Origin: Flavobacterium gilvum
GTDB lineage: Bacteria > Bacteroidota > Bacteroidia > Flavobacteriales > Flavobacteriaceae
Assembly: GCF_001761465.1 (NCBI RefSeq)
Contig: NZ_CP017479.1
Coordinates: 186,001-250,000, forward strand
Reading direction: 5' to 3'
Length of the DNA stretch: 64,000 nt
Part shown: piece after piece, positions 19,660-29,718 of the stretch
Position numbering within the stretch: the first letter of the stretch is position 1
Layout of the letters: each line of letters begins with the position of its first letter
Translations under genes and position numbers: made by a program
The notes under the pieces: model-generated
Seen by the model: the letters and a program-made list of their open reading frames with translations, nothing else
What the model was told of the DNA's origin: nothing
Database searches by the model: none

Positions 19660-19848
19660 AAAATAAAAAATTGTTATGTATTAAACAAAAATACTGTTAT
19701 ATGTTATAAAATAAAAATTTAACATTTTCTTAATTCTAAAAAAATTTAACATTTATTTGTTTTTATGCAAAAAAACCAACAAATCGACAAAGTAATTAAC
19801 GTAATCACATTATATGATTTTAAAAAAAAGTTAAAAAACAAACATTAA

Positions 19849-19860
19849 TATGCATGCATA
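19849..19860. repeat. 12-bp palindrome upstream of the first susC
   Basis: Perfect palindrome TATGCATGCATA, 75 nt before the susC start, in an otherwise AT-rich gap that also holds a direct repeat of AAATTTAACATTT near 19715 and 19741. Possible regulator site; no other evidence. Confidence 0.35.
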
Positions 19861-19885
19861 AAAAATTTTGAATACTATAGGATGG

Positions 19886-19934
19886 TTAACAAATTATTGT
19901 GACTTTTGCCTCCACTAATTCAAAATATTTAAAA
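19886..19934 (+). promoter_or_regulatory. Promoter and short leader of the first susC
   Basis: TTAACAAATTATTGTGACTT begins a block that is nearly the same as the one before the second susC. GACTTTTG is a one-mismatch -7 box; no TTG lies at the usual -33 distance, so a regulated or alternative-sigma promoter is possible. ACTAATTCAAAA follows after 5 nt and probably marks the mRNA 5' end, giving a leader of about 20 nt. Confidence 0.5.
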
Positions 19935-22900
19935 ATGAGACTAAAGTTCAAAGGACTAGTAGTGCTTTTCCTAGCACTATTGGCGCAAATTTCTTTTGCG
20001 CAAGAAAGAACTGTTTCGGGTATTGTAAAAGACAATGCGAACTTACCCATCCCAGGTGTAAGCGTAATAATCAAAGGCACTCGAAATGGAACACAAACTG
20101 ATTTTGATGGTAAATACACTATCAAAGTAACCCCAGATCAAACATTGGTGTTTAGTTATGTTGGTATGAAATCACAAGAGCACAAAGCCAACTCAACATC
20201 TCTAAACGTTACCCTTACAAATTCTGCCACAGAACTAGAAGGTGTAACTGTAACAACAGCAATGGGGATCAAAAAACAAAAAAGATCCCTTGGTTACGCA
20301 ACTGCAAGTGTTGGTGCCAAAGATCTTACCGATGTTGCCAATGTAAACGTTTTTGAATCATTGTCGGGAAAAGTTGCCGGTGTAGATATCAGCACCCCTG
20401 CACAACCAGGTGCATCCTCAAAGGTAATTATTCGTGGTTTCAATTCATTGTCAAACAACAGCCCTTTGTACGTGGTTGACGGAACACCTATTAACAACAG
20501 CTCAAACAGTGGAACAACTAGCACAAGAAGCTATGACGCTGGAAATGGTGTTAGTGATTTGGATCCAAACAATATCGAAAGTATGTCTATCCTTAAAGGA
20601 GCGGCGGCTTCAGCTTTGTATGGTTCAAGAGCTGCGAATGGAGTAATTCTGATTACAACAAAATCAGCAAAAAACAAATCAAAAATATCTATTGATTTTT
20701 TAACTTCAACAGACTTTAATGAAGTTTCAAGAGTACCACATTTACAGGACGGATTTGGACAAGGATGGAATGGTCTTTCTTATTCTACTTGGCAAGGAGC
20801 TGCAAATGCAAACAATACTGTAAGTAACGAAAATGGATCTTGGGGAGCTAAATACAACGGCGAAGAAAGAGCTTGGGGTTCAATCGTCAATGGTGTACAA
20901 CAAGTAAAACCATATGTAGCACTTCCAAATAATATAAAAGATTTTTACGATACTGGAACAACATTCACAAATAGTCTTCGCTTGAGCGGTGGAGGAGAAA
21001 ACTCAAACTTCTCTCTTAATATGTCAACAGTTGATTCAGACGGAGTTTTCCCATCTGACGCCGATGCATACAAAAGACATACGTTTGGATTAAATGCAGG
21101 TATTTCATCAAATAAACTTACCGTTAGAACAAGTTTAAACTATATCTATAAAGATCAAAATGTAGTAAATACAGGACAAGGAAACACTCAAGAAGGGAGT
21201 ACTGTTCAACAAACTTTGCTACAAATTCCTTTGGACATAAGCATTGTAGACCTTAAAGATTACAAAAACAATCCTTTCAACACTCCAAGTAATTTTTTCT
21301 CTCCTTATGTTGATAACCCATATTGGAGTTTACAAGAAAACTCAACCAATATCATTGGAAATAGAGTTTTTGGAAATGTTAATTTGAGCTATAAAATCAC
21401 TGATAAATTGGTAGCAAACTACCAAATGGGTGGTGATTATAGAAATGAAAAAATCAAATCCTATGGTGCCATAATGAGTTTTCTCCCAGGATCAGCAAAT
21501 GCTGACGCTGGAAAAGCACCAGTTCTTGGAGGTGTTACAGAACGTATTAACGAGAACTTAGAAATGGATTCTAACTTCAGTATCAATTATAATACGGCCA
21601 TAAACGAAGATTTCAATCTTAACATTATGGCAGGATTCAATGCAAATCAAAGAGGAGGTTCTTCATTAAGAGCATCAGTAACCAACTTGGATATTCCGAA
21701 TTTCTACGAATTGTCGAATTCTGCTTTATCTCCAATAGTTGTACAAGATGACTTTATGAGACGCAGCTACGGTGTTTTTGCATCTGTTGAAGGTTCATAC
21801 AAAAACAAACTTTTCGCAACTTTGACAGGTAGAAATGACTGGACTTCAACACTTCCAAAAGGAAACAATTCATACTTCTATCCTTCCTTAAACATCAGTG
21901 GGGTGGTATTGGAAACTCCAGAGCACTTTATCAAATTAAGAGCTGGTGTTGCCCAAATTGGTAATGACACAGGTTTTTACCAAACCAACAACACTATGAT
22001 TCAAGGGAATGCTGCCTTAGGCTTTGGTAATATCTTCCTACCAATTGGGGGAGTAAATGGATATGAATTTGCTTCCAACTTAGGTAACAGCAACTTAAAA
22101 CCAGAAAGAACAACCGAGTTCGAATTAGGTTTTGAAAGTAATTTCTACGAAAAAAGAGTAAACTTGGATTTATCAGTTTATCAGAAAAAAACAACTGATT
22201 TATTGTTCTCAAGACCATTGGCTGCTTCGTCAGGATTTGCTTCTCAAACAGACAATATTTTAGATCTTCAAAACAAAGGTATAGAGATTGTTTTGAATAT
22301 TGTACCGGTTAGAGTAAAGGATTTCCAATGGGATTTCACAACAACCTTCACCAAAAACGAATCCAAAGTTCTTGATGTTGCCTATGGTTTGGACAAAATT
22401 ACTTTGGCCTCTATATACGGAGTGAATTTTGTTGCTGAAAAAGGACAACCTTTAGGAGTATTCAAAGCATACATGCCACAATACACTCCTGACGGCCGAC
22501 CAATCGCTACTTCAGCAGGTTATTACAAAATAGGAAGTGATCAAACTACGGTAGGAACATCACAAAGAGATTTTGTAATGGGATTGAAAAACAATTTTAG
22601 ATACAAAAACTTCACATTGGGTTGTAGCTTTGACTGGAAACAAGGTGGCGAAATGTATTCTTACACAAAAAGAGCTGCTAATTTCTCAGGAAGCGGTATA
22701 GAAACTACATTTAATGACAGAAACCCTTTCATCATCCCAAATTCTGTTGTCGAAACAGTTGTTGATTCAAATGGAAACATGCAATATGCTGAAAACACAA
22801 ATCCAGTGACGCTAGCTAACATAACAAACTTCTACAACACTTCTGCTAACCCTGGCATCGAAGCTACTCACGTAATAGACAAAACATTTGTAAGATTGAG

Positions 22901-23132
22901 AGATGTGGTAGTTTCATATAGCATTCCAAACACTTATGCTCAAAAATTAAAACTTACCAATGCAAGTATTAGCCTTTATGGAAAAAATCTATTTATGTGG
23001 ACACCTGCTGAGAACCCTTATATAGATCCAGAATTATCAACTTATGGAGATGGTTTATTGAGTGAAGCTGGAGAATTTGCAACCAATCCTTCTCAAAGAT
23101 CTTTTGGAGCAAGTCTTAAATTAACATTCTAA
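19935..23132 (+). CDS. SusC/RagA-type TonB-dependent outer-membrane transporter (locus 1)
   Basis: Imports nutrients across the outer membrane with TonB energy, as the barrel under its SusD lid. Order of parts: signal peptide to AQ (residues 1-22), carboxypeptidase-regulatory-like domain (ERTVSGIVKDNANLPIPGVS through FSYVGMKS), plug (LYVVDGTPINNSS; SALYGSRAANGVILITTK) and a 22-strand-type barrel ending FGASLKLTF. It has 1065 residues. The ATG at 19935 is chosen over one 36 nt upstream because it begins the signal peptide and matches the start of the second SusC. It is followed 14 nt later by its SusD. The substrate cannot be read from sequence; peptides are possible by analogy with four-gene loci. 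Confidence 0.9.
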   Translation: MRLKFKGLVVLFLALLAQISFAQERTVSGIVKDNANLPIPGVSVIIKGTRNGTQTDFDGKYTIKVTPDQTLVFSYVGMKSQEHKANSTSLNVTLTNSATELEGVTVTTAMGIKKQKRSLGYATASVGAKDLTDVANVNVFESLSGKVAGVDISTPAQPGASSKVIIRGFNSLSNNSPLYVVDGTPINNSSNSGTTSTRSYDAGNGVSDLDPNNIESMSILKGAAASALYGSRAANGVILITTKSAKNKSKISIDFLTSTDFNEVSRVPHLQDGFGQGWNGLSYSTWQGAANANNTVSNENGSWGAKYNGEERAWGSIVNGVQQVKPYVALPNNIKDFYDTGTTFTNSLRLSGGGENSNFSLNMSTVDSDGVFPSDADAYKRHTFGLNAGISSNKLTVRTSLNYIYKDQNVVNTGQGNTQEGSTVQQTLLQIPLDISIVDLKDYKNNPFNTPSNFFSPYVDNPYWSLQENSTNIIGNRVFGNVNLSYKITDKLVANYQMGGDYRNEKIKSYGAIMSFLPGSANADAGKAPVLGGVTERINENLEMDSNFSINYNTAINEDFNLNIMAGFNANQRGGSSLRASVTNLDIPNFYELSNSALSPIVVQDDFMRRSYGVFASVEGSYKNKLFATLTGRNDWTSTLPKGNNSYFYPSLNISGVVLETPEHFIKLRAGVAQIGNDTGFYQTNNTMIQGNAALGFGNIFLPIGGVNGYEFASNLGNSNLKPERTTEFELGFESNFYEKRVNLDLSVYQKKTTDLLFSRPLAASSGFASQTDNILDLQNKGIEIVLNIVPVRVKDFQWDFTTTFTKNESKVLDVAYGLDKITLASIYGVNFVAEKGQPLGVFKAYMPQYTPDGRPIATSAGYYKIGSDQTTVGTSQRDFVMGLKNNFRYKNFTLGCSFDWKQGGEMYSYTKRAANFSGSGIETTFNDRNPFIIPNSVVETVVDSNGNMQYAENTNPVTLANITNFYNTSANPGIEATHVIDKTFVRLRDVVVSYSIPNTYAQKLKLTNASISLYGKNLFMWTPAENPYIDPELSTYGDGLLSEAGEFATNPSQRSFGASLKLTF

Positions 23133-23146
23133 AAAGAAAGAAGAAA

Positions 23147-24649
23147 ATGAAAAAAATTATTATAGGCCTATTGGTGTTATCAACTACATTCATGGGATGT
23201 AGCACTGATTTAGATATAAACAAGGATCCAGACAACTTAGATCCTGACACAATCCCTATGGCATCACAACTTCCTGCCGGAATTATCGGAATCGTAGGAG
23301 CCGAAGGAGGGATATTTTCAATCATTGGAGGATTTTGGGCACAATATTACACCCAATCTTCTGCTGCAAATCAATTCAAAAACATAGATTCTTACACAGT
23401 TACAACAAATGATTATAACTATGCATGGAATTCAATGTATGATGGTCTTGCAGACATTAAAAATGTTCAAAGAAGAGCACTTGCTGAACAAAACTGGAAC
23501 TATTACTTAATTGCAACTACTTTGTATGTTCAAGCGCAACAAGTAATGACCGATTTTTATGGAGACATTCCTTATACAGAAGCATGTGACCCAAAAATTG
23601 CAACTCCAAAATTCAACAAAGGAGAAGAAGTTTATGACTTAATGATTGCAGATTTGGATGCAGCCTTGGCTAAAGACTTGACTACATCACAAGGAACTGC
23701 TCCTGGCAAAGATGATTTCATCTTTGGTGGAAAAATGCAAAACTGGAAAAATTTTGCAAATACACTAAAATTGAAAATTTACATGCGCCAAACTGCCAGT
23801 GCAACAAGGGGCACTATGGCATTAAATGGAATAAAAGCATTATTAAGCAGCGGAGTTCCATTCTTGGATACAGATGCGGCAATGGCTAACTTTACAGGAT
23901 TGCCAAACTACGAAAATCCATTGTATGAGTTTAACTTCAAATTGAATGTAAGAACCAACATGAGATTAAGTAAAACTCTTGGTTCATTCTTAGATGCTAA
24001 TGCAGATCCAAGAAAAGACGCTTATGTGTATGATGCTTATGCTGAAGACGATGCTGCAAAAACCACAAAACTGTATATCTGGCAAGACCAAGGTAACTAC
24101 GGTGCAAACACTTCACTAGGTTATTCAGATCCAGGGCCAAAAAATGCCTCTATAGCTGACGTTATCTACAATGGCGCAGTAAAACCAGTTTATTTACTAT
24201 CTAAGGAAGAAAGTTTATTCTTGCAAGCTGAAGCTTTAGAAAGAGCTGGACAAGATGGTTCAACAAAATATACGCAGGCAATAACTGCTAATTTTGCAAA
24301 ATATGGTCTAACTGCTGCAAACATTCCTCCTTCTTATGCATATCCTACAGGAGCTACAGCTGCAGTAAAGTTAGAGGCAATCATTACTCAGAAATGGGCA
24401 GCGAGTTTCCCTGAAAACGGATTTGAAGCCTTCTTTGAGCAAAACAGAACAGGTTTCCCTAAAATTTCTGCAGTAGCCCAAAACAATCCTGCATACGTTG
24501 CTGGACAGCTGGCTTTTACTGCCAGCCCAGATGTACAACAAAAGACTCTTTTCCCAAAAAGAATTCCTTATCCATTGTCTGAAAGAAATGCAAATCCAAA
24601 TGTTCCTGCTCTTAAAGCAATTACTGATAAAATTTGGTGGAATCAATAA
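23147..24649 (+). CDS. SusD/RagB-family nutrient-binding lipoprotein (locus 1)
   Basis: Surface lipoprotein that closes over the SusC barrel and binds the ligand. A lipoprotein signal (MKKIIIGLLVLSTTFMGC) places the lipid on Cys18. The N-terminal TPR-like helices include YYLIATTLYVQAQQVMTDFY and GDIPYTEA. The end, FPKRIPYPLSERNANPNV then KIWWNQ, is typical of the SusD_like-2 branch. It has 500 residues and starts 14 nt after susC. Confidence 0.9.
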   Translation: MKKIIIGLLVLSTTFMGCSTDLDINKDPDNLDPDTIPMASQLPAGIIGIVGAEGGIFSIIGGFWAQYYTQSSAANQFKNIDSYTVTTNDYNYAWNSMYDGLADIKNVQRRALAEQNWNYYLIATTLYVQAQQVMTDFYGDIPYTEACDPKIATPKFNKGEEVYDLMIADLDAALAKDLTTSQGTAPGKDDFIFGGKMQNWKNFANTLKLKIYMRQTASATRGTMALNGIKALLSSGVPFLDTDAAMANFTGLPNYENPLYEFNFKLNVRTNMRLSKTLGSFLDANADPRKDAYVYDAYAEDDAAKTTKLYIWQDQGNYGANTSLGYSDPGPKNASIADVIYNGAVKPVYLLSKEESLFLQAEALERAGQDGSTKYTQAITANFAKYGLTAANIPPSYAYPTGATAAVKLEAIITQKWAASFPENGFEAFFEQNRTGFPKISAVAQNNPAYVAGQLAFTASPDVQQKTLFPKRIPYPLSERNANPNVPALKAITDKIWWNQ

Positions 24650-24662
24650 AACTTAATTCACT

Positions 24663-25460
24663 ATGAAAAAATTTATAACACTACTATTAATCGCGGCTTC
24701 ACTCTTTGTGTCTTGCGATAATACAGATACCGACAATGTTTCCTCTCTTTTGGAAAAACCTACGGTAGCATTGAACGGCCCGTCCTCAGTTTTTGTACCA
24801 CTAAACGGAACCTATAACGAATTGGGAATGACTTCAACTGATAAAACAGGTAAGTCTTTAGAAGTTTTACCTTATTACAGTGGCAAATACAGAGTGGCAC
24901 AGAGCATTAATACTGCCCTAGCAGGTGAATACTTAGTTACTTACTGGACACAAAAACAACCTTCCCTAACACGAAAAGTTTTTGTGTATAAAAACGGAGA
25001 TTTGACTACCAGTATCGAAGGTATTTATATTGCTGCAGTTACAAGAACGGCAATAGCAACTACACCTCCATTTGCACCTATACCTGGATTAACACCAAAA
25101 CCATATACAAACCTTAAGTATGTACATGTATGGAAAAACGCCAACGGTACTTACCAAATATCCGATGCTTATGGCGGATTTTTTGAAATCGGTGGATCAA
25201 AAGGGGTTGCCCAATCATTGGTAAATGGTCAGTTTACAGGTGCTGCTGGTGTTTTTACCCCAGCCAAAACCAAGCTTTCTAATAGCACATTGGGTGGATC
25301 TGCATACATCAACAACGACCCAGATTTGTTAACTACAACATCTGCTCCACTTACTATTGACGCCGTTAATAAAACAATCAAATTCACAACGACTTGGAAA
25401 GAGAATGCTGCTACAAAATGGAAATTTGACGTAACATTAACTCAATATCAACCTCAATAA
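24663..25460 (+). CDS. Surface lipoprotein with Ig-like domain, DUF5012-like (locus 1)
   Basis: A 265-residue lipoprotein (MKKFITLLLIAASLFVSC, Cys18). Residues about 30-110 look like a bacterial Ig-like domain (VALNGPSSVFVPLNGTYNEL, ending EYLVTYWTQ), followed by a beta-rich part with VHVWKNANGTYQISDAYGGF. Its position after SusD suggests an accessory binding protein of the SusCD complex. The family name is from memory of similar four-gene loci and was not searched. It lies 13 nt after the SusD gene and 7 nt before the next gene. Confidence 0.65.
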   Translation: MKKFITLLLIAASLFVSCDNTDTDNVSSLLEKPTVALNGPSSVFVPLNGTYNELGMTSTDKTGKSLEVLPYYSGKYRVAQSINTALAGEYLVTYWTQKQPSLTRKVFVYKNGDLTTSIEGIYIAAVTRTAIATTPPFAPIPGLTPKPYTNLKYVHVWKNANGTYQISDAYGGFFEIGGSKGVAQSLVNGQFTGAAGVFTPAKTKLSNSTLGGSAYINNDPDLLTTTSAPLTIDAVNKTIKFTTTWKENAATKWKFDVTLTQYQPQ

Positions 25461-25467
25461 AAAGAAA

Positions 25468-25992
25468 ATGAAGAATATAAAAAACAACATCATAAAAATA
25501 CTTTTCAGTATTCTTATTTCGGTTTCTTTTGCATCCTGTGATGCAGGAGGAGATCCAGAAGCTGGTGGTACAACCACTCAAGATTTCGCCGGTGATTGGT
25601 TTATAAACATTAATGCCAAAGATGCAACTGGTACTGTAATTAATAAATATATCCGATTTACTACCTATAATGCTTCGGCAAATGACAATACCATGTTTAT
25701 TGATGACAATGGTCTTTCGCAAACTGTACCTACCTCACAAGTATTGAAAGCCAAATACACCATTAATATTGCTGACGGTAGTTTTACATCTGATGTAAAT
25801 ACCCCAAACTTGAGACAAACTGGAAAAACAGTAACTATTACAAATGGTAAAATTGAAAAATTGGGAGGAACATCAAGAGGTGGGCATACCGTTGACAAAA
25901 TTTCGTTTACTGTTGAATTTAGTACTGAACCAGGAATTAAATACACTTATGTAGGAACCAAAAGAACTGGTTTCAAAGAAGACGAATATTAA
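25468..25992 (+). CDS. Small surface lipoprotein, lipocalin-like/Lipid_bd type (locus 1)
   Basis: A 174-residue lipoprotein with the signal ending SVSFASC. The rest is mainly beta: DFAGDWFININAKDATG opens like a calycin barrel and strands repeat to the end. The first SusCD locus therefore codes for four exported proteins in a row with gaps of 7-14 nt, ending in a terminator. The role is unknown; it is probably a fourth subunit of the uptake complex. Confidence 0.6.
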   Translation: MKNIKNNIIKILFSILISVSFASCDAGGDPEAGGTTTQDFAGDWFININAKDATGTVINKYIRFTTYNASANDNTMFIDDNGLSQTVPTSQVLKAKYTINIADGSFTSDVNTPNLRQTGKTVTITNGKIEKLGGTSRGGHTVDKISFTVEFSTEPGIKYTYVGTKRTGFKEDEY

Positions 25993-26035
25993 AAATTGCG
26001 ACGTATTAAATACGTACAATTTATTAAATTCAAAA

Positions 26036-26064
26036 AACATCAACTTCGGTTGGTGTTTTTTTTT
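26036..26064 (+). terminator. Terminator of SusCD locus 1
   Basis: Nine-pair stem (26036-26044 with 26049-26057, one G-U) closed by a TTCG tetraloop and followed by a run of T to 26064. A 6-bp palindrome (ACGTAT-taa-ATACGT) lies just before it. Confidence 0.9.
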
Positions 26065-26065
26065 G

Positions 26066-26492
26066 AAAAAAAACCATTGAAAAAAATCGATTCTCATACA
26101 TTAATTTAAAACATAAATCAGATTATTTATTGTTTCAAAACAATACAAAATCTATTATTCATTGAAATGAATAAATGCAACACATATCATCCCCAAAAAA
26201 GAAATATTTCAACTAATTATTTGAGACTATTATTTTGTCTAATGCAATGTAAACTCAGTTAATGATTTTTCATTTATTTCTAAAATTCACATTCAAATAG
26301 TCTTAAATTCACACGTTATCTTCAAATTTTCAAAATCAAAAAACACCTGATAAATTAACAAATAGTTATTCATATTTTACATATTTGTTATTTAAAAAAT
26401 ACCATTTAAACAGTTATCTAAACAGAATCATCAGCAAAACGTTAAAATAAAGCAAAAATAATTTAAAAATAAACCATCACAAATTAGGTGAA
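26066..26492. other. Long AT-rich gap between the two SusCD loci
   Basis: About 430 nt after the locus 1 terminator with no open frame that looks real, no recognised RNA gene and no regulator site I can define. Its length is more than a promoter needs, so an undetected regulatory RNA or the remains of a lost gene are possible. Confidence 0.4.
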
Positions 26493-26540
26493 TTAACAAA
26501 TTATTATGATTTTTGCCAGACTAATTCAAAACATTTAAAA
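26493..26540 (+). promoter_or_regulatory. Promoter and short leader of the second susC
   Basis: TTAACAAATTATTATGATTT starts the block; GATTTTTG is the -7-like box, then CCAG, then ACTAATTCAAAACATTTAAA up to the ATG. Identity with the block before the first susC is very high with one 1-nt gap, and it runs on into the first codons. Confidence 0.5.
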
Positions 26541-29500
26541 ATGAAACTAAAGTTCAATGGATTCCTGGTACTCCTTGTGGTACTAGTAGCGCAACTTACT
26601 TTTGCGCAAGAAAGATCTGTTTCTGGAATTGTTTCCGACAATGCAGGCATGCCTTTACCAGGCGTAAGTGTATTAGTAAAAGGAACAAAAAATGGAACAC
26701 AATCAGATTTTGATGGTAAGTACACGATCAAAGCAGCCCCAAGCGACGTATTGGTGTTTAGCTATGTTGGTATGAAATCTTCAGAAAAATCTGCAAGCTC
26801 AACTAGTATTAATATCAAATTAACAAGTGACGCAACACAACTAGAGAATGTAGTTGTAACAGCAATGGGTGTTAAGAGAGAGAAAAAAGCATTAGGATAT
26901 GCTACTCAAGAAATTAAATCAGAAGAATTAACCAAAGGTGCAAATAATAGCCTTGCTGGAGCTCTACAAGGAAAATTATCTGGTGTAAATATCACGCCTT
27001 CAAGTGGTGCCCCTGGAGCTTCTTCCCAAATCGTAATCCGTGGAGCACGTTCATTCACTGGAAACAACACTCCTCTATATGTTGTCGACGGTATGCCAAT
27101 TGCATCAACAGCTGATTACACTACCGGAAACAGTGTAACTGGATCAGATAGTTCAAACAGAGCTATAGACATTGACCCAAATGATATTGAATCCATAAAC
27201 GTTTTAAAAGGACAAGCTGCATCAGCTCTTTATGGACTTAGAGCCTCAAACGGGGTAATTGTAATAACAACAAAAAGCGGTAAAGGTGCTTCTAAAAATG
27301 GAAAACCAACAATAAATTTCTCAAGCTCATTTACAGCTGATAATGTATCTAGAAAAATTGATTATCAAAATGAATATGCTCAAGGAACCGCTGGTAATTT
27401 TGTTCCAACAAACTCCTTAACTTGGGGACCTAAAATTTCTGAATTACCAAACAATCCAACTTACGGAGGTAACGTTTCAAACATTCTGAATGGAGGGGAC
27501 ACAAAAACTCATGCAGGTCAATATTATGTACCACAAAGAGCTCAAGCAGGCTTAGATCCATGGGTTAAGCCTCAGACTTATGACAATTTTGGTCAATTTT
27601 TCACAACAGGAATTACAATAAACAATTCTTTCAGTTTAACACAAGCTACTGACAAAACTAATTACGCATTTAACCTAGGTTCATCAAACCAAGACGGTTT
27701 TATACCAGGAACTGGTTTTGACCGTTATAATGCAAAAGGAGCGTTTAGCACAAAATTAAGCAATGAATGGAAAACAGGATTTGTAGGTAATTATGTTCAC
27801 TCTAAAATCGATAAGGCTACAGGAGCAAATGATTCATCCGTTGCGGGTGCATACGCAAGTCCAAGAAGCTACGACTTAAAAGGAAACGGATACCAAACTC
27901 CTACTGATCCTTACAAACAAATTTACTACAGAACGACAGGATTCAACAACCCTTATTGGGCAGCAGCGCACAATATATTTGATGAGCAAACCGATCGTTT
28001 TTATGGAAATAGTTATGTTGAATTTGCTCCAAAAATATCAACAGACGATAAGCATAAAATATCATTCCGTTACCAACTTGGAGCTGATTCTTATACTACA
28101 AATTACAGAGACATCCAGGAATACGGAAACGCTCAAACTACAGCTGGTCACTTAGAAATTTACGGAATCACATCTAGAACTGTAAATTCATTATTGACAG
28201 CCAATTATGAATATAAAATTTCAGATGATTTCAATTTGACAGCTATGGTTGGTAATGAAATCAATGATAAATATGAGAAATCATATAGCATGACTGGAAA
28301 TGATCTTAACTTTGGTGGTTGGGCTAATTTGAAAAACACACAACAAACTGTTGCATCAGATGATATTAGCAAAAACAGAACTTTTGGTCTTTTTGGAAAC
28401 TTAAACCTTTCCTACAAAAACTTTATTTTCTTGGGTTCAACAATACGAAAAGATATCGTATCGTCCATGCCAAGAAACAATCGTGATTTTGTGTACCCTT
28501 CTGTATCTTTAGGTGTGGTATTAACAGAATTGGAAGCACTAAAAGGAAACTCGACAATTTCTTTTGCTAAATTAAGAGGATCATGGGCTGAAGTAGGTCA
28601 AGCTGGAAGTTATCTTGCTAACTACTACACAGTACCTGACTATTCAGGTGGTTTCTGGACAAATATTCCTGTAAGCTACCCAATTGGTGGAGTAAACTCA
28701 TACATACCAAACAATGTAATGTATGATCCAAACTTAAAACCACAAAACACAAAATCGTATGAAGTGGGTGGTGAATTAAGATTATTTAAAGATCGCGTAA
28801 GTATTGATTACACATATGCAAGACAAGATGTAGTTGACCAAATTTTCCAAGTGCCTTTAGCGGGTTCAACAGGTGCTGCTACTTTAGTAATGAATGGAGG
28901 AAAAATCCATACGAACAGCCACGAATTATCAGTAAGCGTAATTCCGGTAAGAACAAACGATTTTGAATGGACTGTATCTGCAAATTATACACAAATAGAC
29001 AACTATGTGGATGAATTGAAAGAAGGAGTAAACAACATTTTCTTAGGAGGATTTACAACTCCACAAGTTAGAGCCAGCATAGGAGAACGTTTTCCTGTAA
29101 TTTACGGAACATCTTTTGCAAGAGATACTAAAGGAAACATTATAGTTGATTCAAACGGATTGGCTATGTCTGGAGAAACTAAATCTCTAGGTACAGCTGC
29201 TCCAAAGTATACCCTAGGAGGAACAACTACTTTCAGATATAAGAAATTAACTCTTGCTGCTACTTTCGACTGGAAAAATGGAGGTGTAATGTACAGCGGA
29301 ACAAATTCATTAATGGATACCTACGGATTAAGTACTAAAACAGGAAACCGTGACCAACTAATGGTTCAAGAAGGAGTAACTGAATCTGGAGCCGTAAACA
29401 CAAAAGGTGCCACGAAACAAGATACCTATACAAGATATTCAAATATTGCTGAAACTGCAATATATGATGCTTCTTTCGTAAAACTTAGAGAGTTATCTTT

Positions 29501-29702
29501 AGGATACACAATGCCACAATTTTCAAAAGCAATCGATATGCGTATTTCAGCATTTGCCAGAAATATCCTGTTATGGGCTGCTATGCCAAATTTAGACCCA
29601 GAATCATCACAAGGAAATAACAATATGGCTGGAGCTTTTGAAAGGTTATCTGTTCCACAAACCACAAGTATTGGGGTTGGAATCAATTTAACTATTAATT
29701 AA
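26541..29702 (+). CDS. SusC/RagA-type TonB-dependent outer-membrane transporter (locus 2)
   Basis: A paralogue of the SusC at 19935, closest over the signal peptide and regulatory domain: MKLKFNGFLVLLVVLVAQ, then ERSVSGIVSDNAGMPLPGVS and FSYVGMKS. The plug has LYVVDGMPIASTADYTTGN and SALYGLRASNGVIVITTKSG. The barrel diverges strongly, so the two systems probably take different substrates. It has 1053 residues and ends SIGVGINLTIN. It is followed 16 nt later by its SusD. No extra lipoproteins follow in this locus. Confidence 0.9.
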   Translation: MKLKFNGFLVLLVVLVAQLTFAQERSVSGIVSDNAGMPLPGVSVLVKGTKNGTQSDFDGKYTIKAAPSDVLVFSYVGMKSSEKSASSTSINIKLTSDATQLENVVVTAMGVKREKKALGYATQEIKSEELTKGANNSLAGALQGKLSGVNITPSSGAPGASSQIVIRGARSFTGNNTPLYVVDGMPIASTADYTTGNSVTGSDSSNRAIDIDPNDIESINVLKGQAASALYGLRASNGVIVITTKSGKGASKNGKPTINFSSSFTADNVSRKIDYQNEYAQGTAGNFVPTNSLTWGPKISELPNNPTYGGNVSNILNGGDTKTHAGQYYVPQRAQAGLDPWVKPQTYDNFGQFFTTGITINNSFSLTQATDKTNYAFNLGSSNQDGFIPGTGFDRYNAKGAFSTKLSNEWKTGFVGNYVHSKIDKATGANDSSVAGAYASPRSYDLKGNGYQTPTDPYKQIYYRTTGFNNPYWAAAHNIFDEQTDRFYGNSYVEFAPKISTDDKHKISFRYQLGADSYTTNYRDIQEYGNAQTTAGHLEIYGITSRTVNSLLTANYEYKISDDFNLTAMVGNEINDKYEKSYSMTGNDLNFGGWANLKNTQQTVASDDISKNRTFGLFGNLNLSYKNFIFLGSTIRKDIVSSMPRNNRDFVYPSVSLGVVLTELEALKGNSTISFAKLRGSWAEVGQAGSYLANYYTVPDYSGGFWTNIPVSYPIGGVNSYIPNNVMYDPNLKPQNTKSYEVGGELRLFKDRVSIDYTYARQDVVDQIFQVPLAGSTGAATLVMNGGKIHTNSHELSVSVIPVRTNDFEWTVSANYTQIDNYVDELKEGVNNIFLGGFTTPQVRASIGERFPVIYGTSFARDTKGNIIVDSNGLAMSGETKSLGTAAPKYTLGGTTTFRYKKLTLAATFDWKNGGVMYSGTNSLMDTYGLSTKTGNRDQLMVQEGVTESGAVNTKGATKQDTYTRYSNIAETAIYDASFVKLRELSLGYTMPQFSKAIDMRISAFARNILLWAAMPNLDPESSQGNNNMAGAFERLSVPQTTSIGVGINLTIN

Positions 29703-29718
29703 TATAATTCAGAAAATC

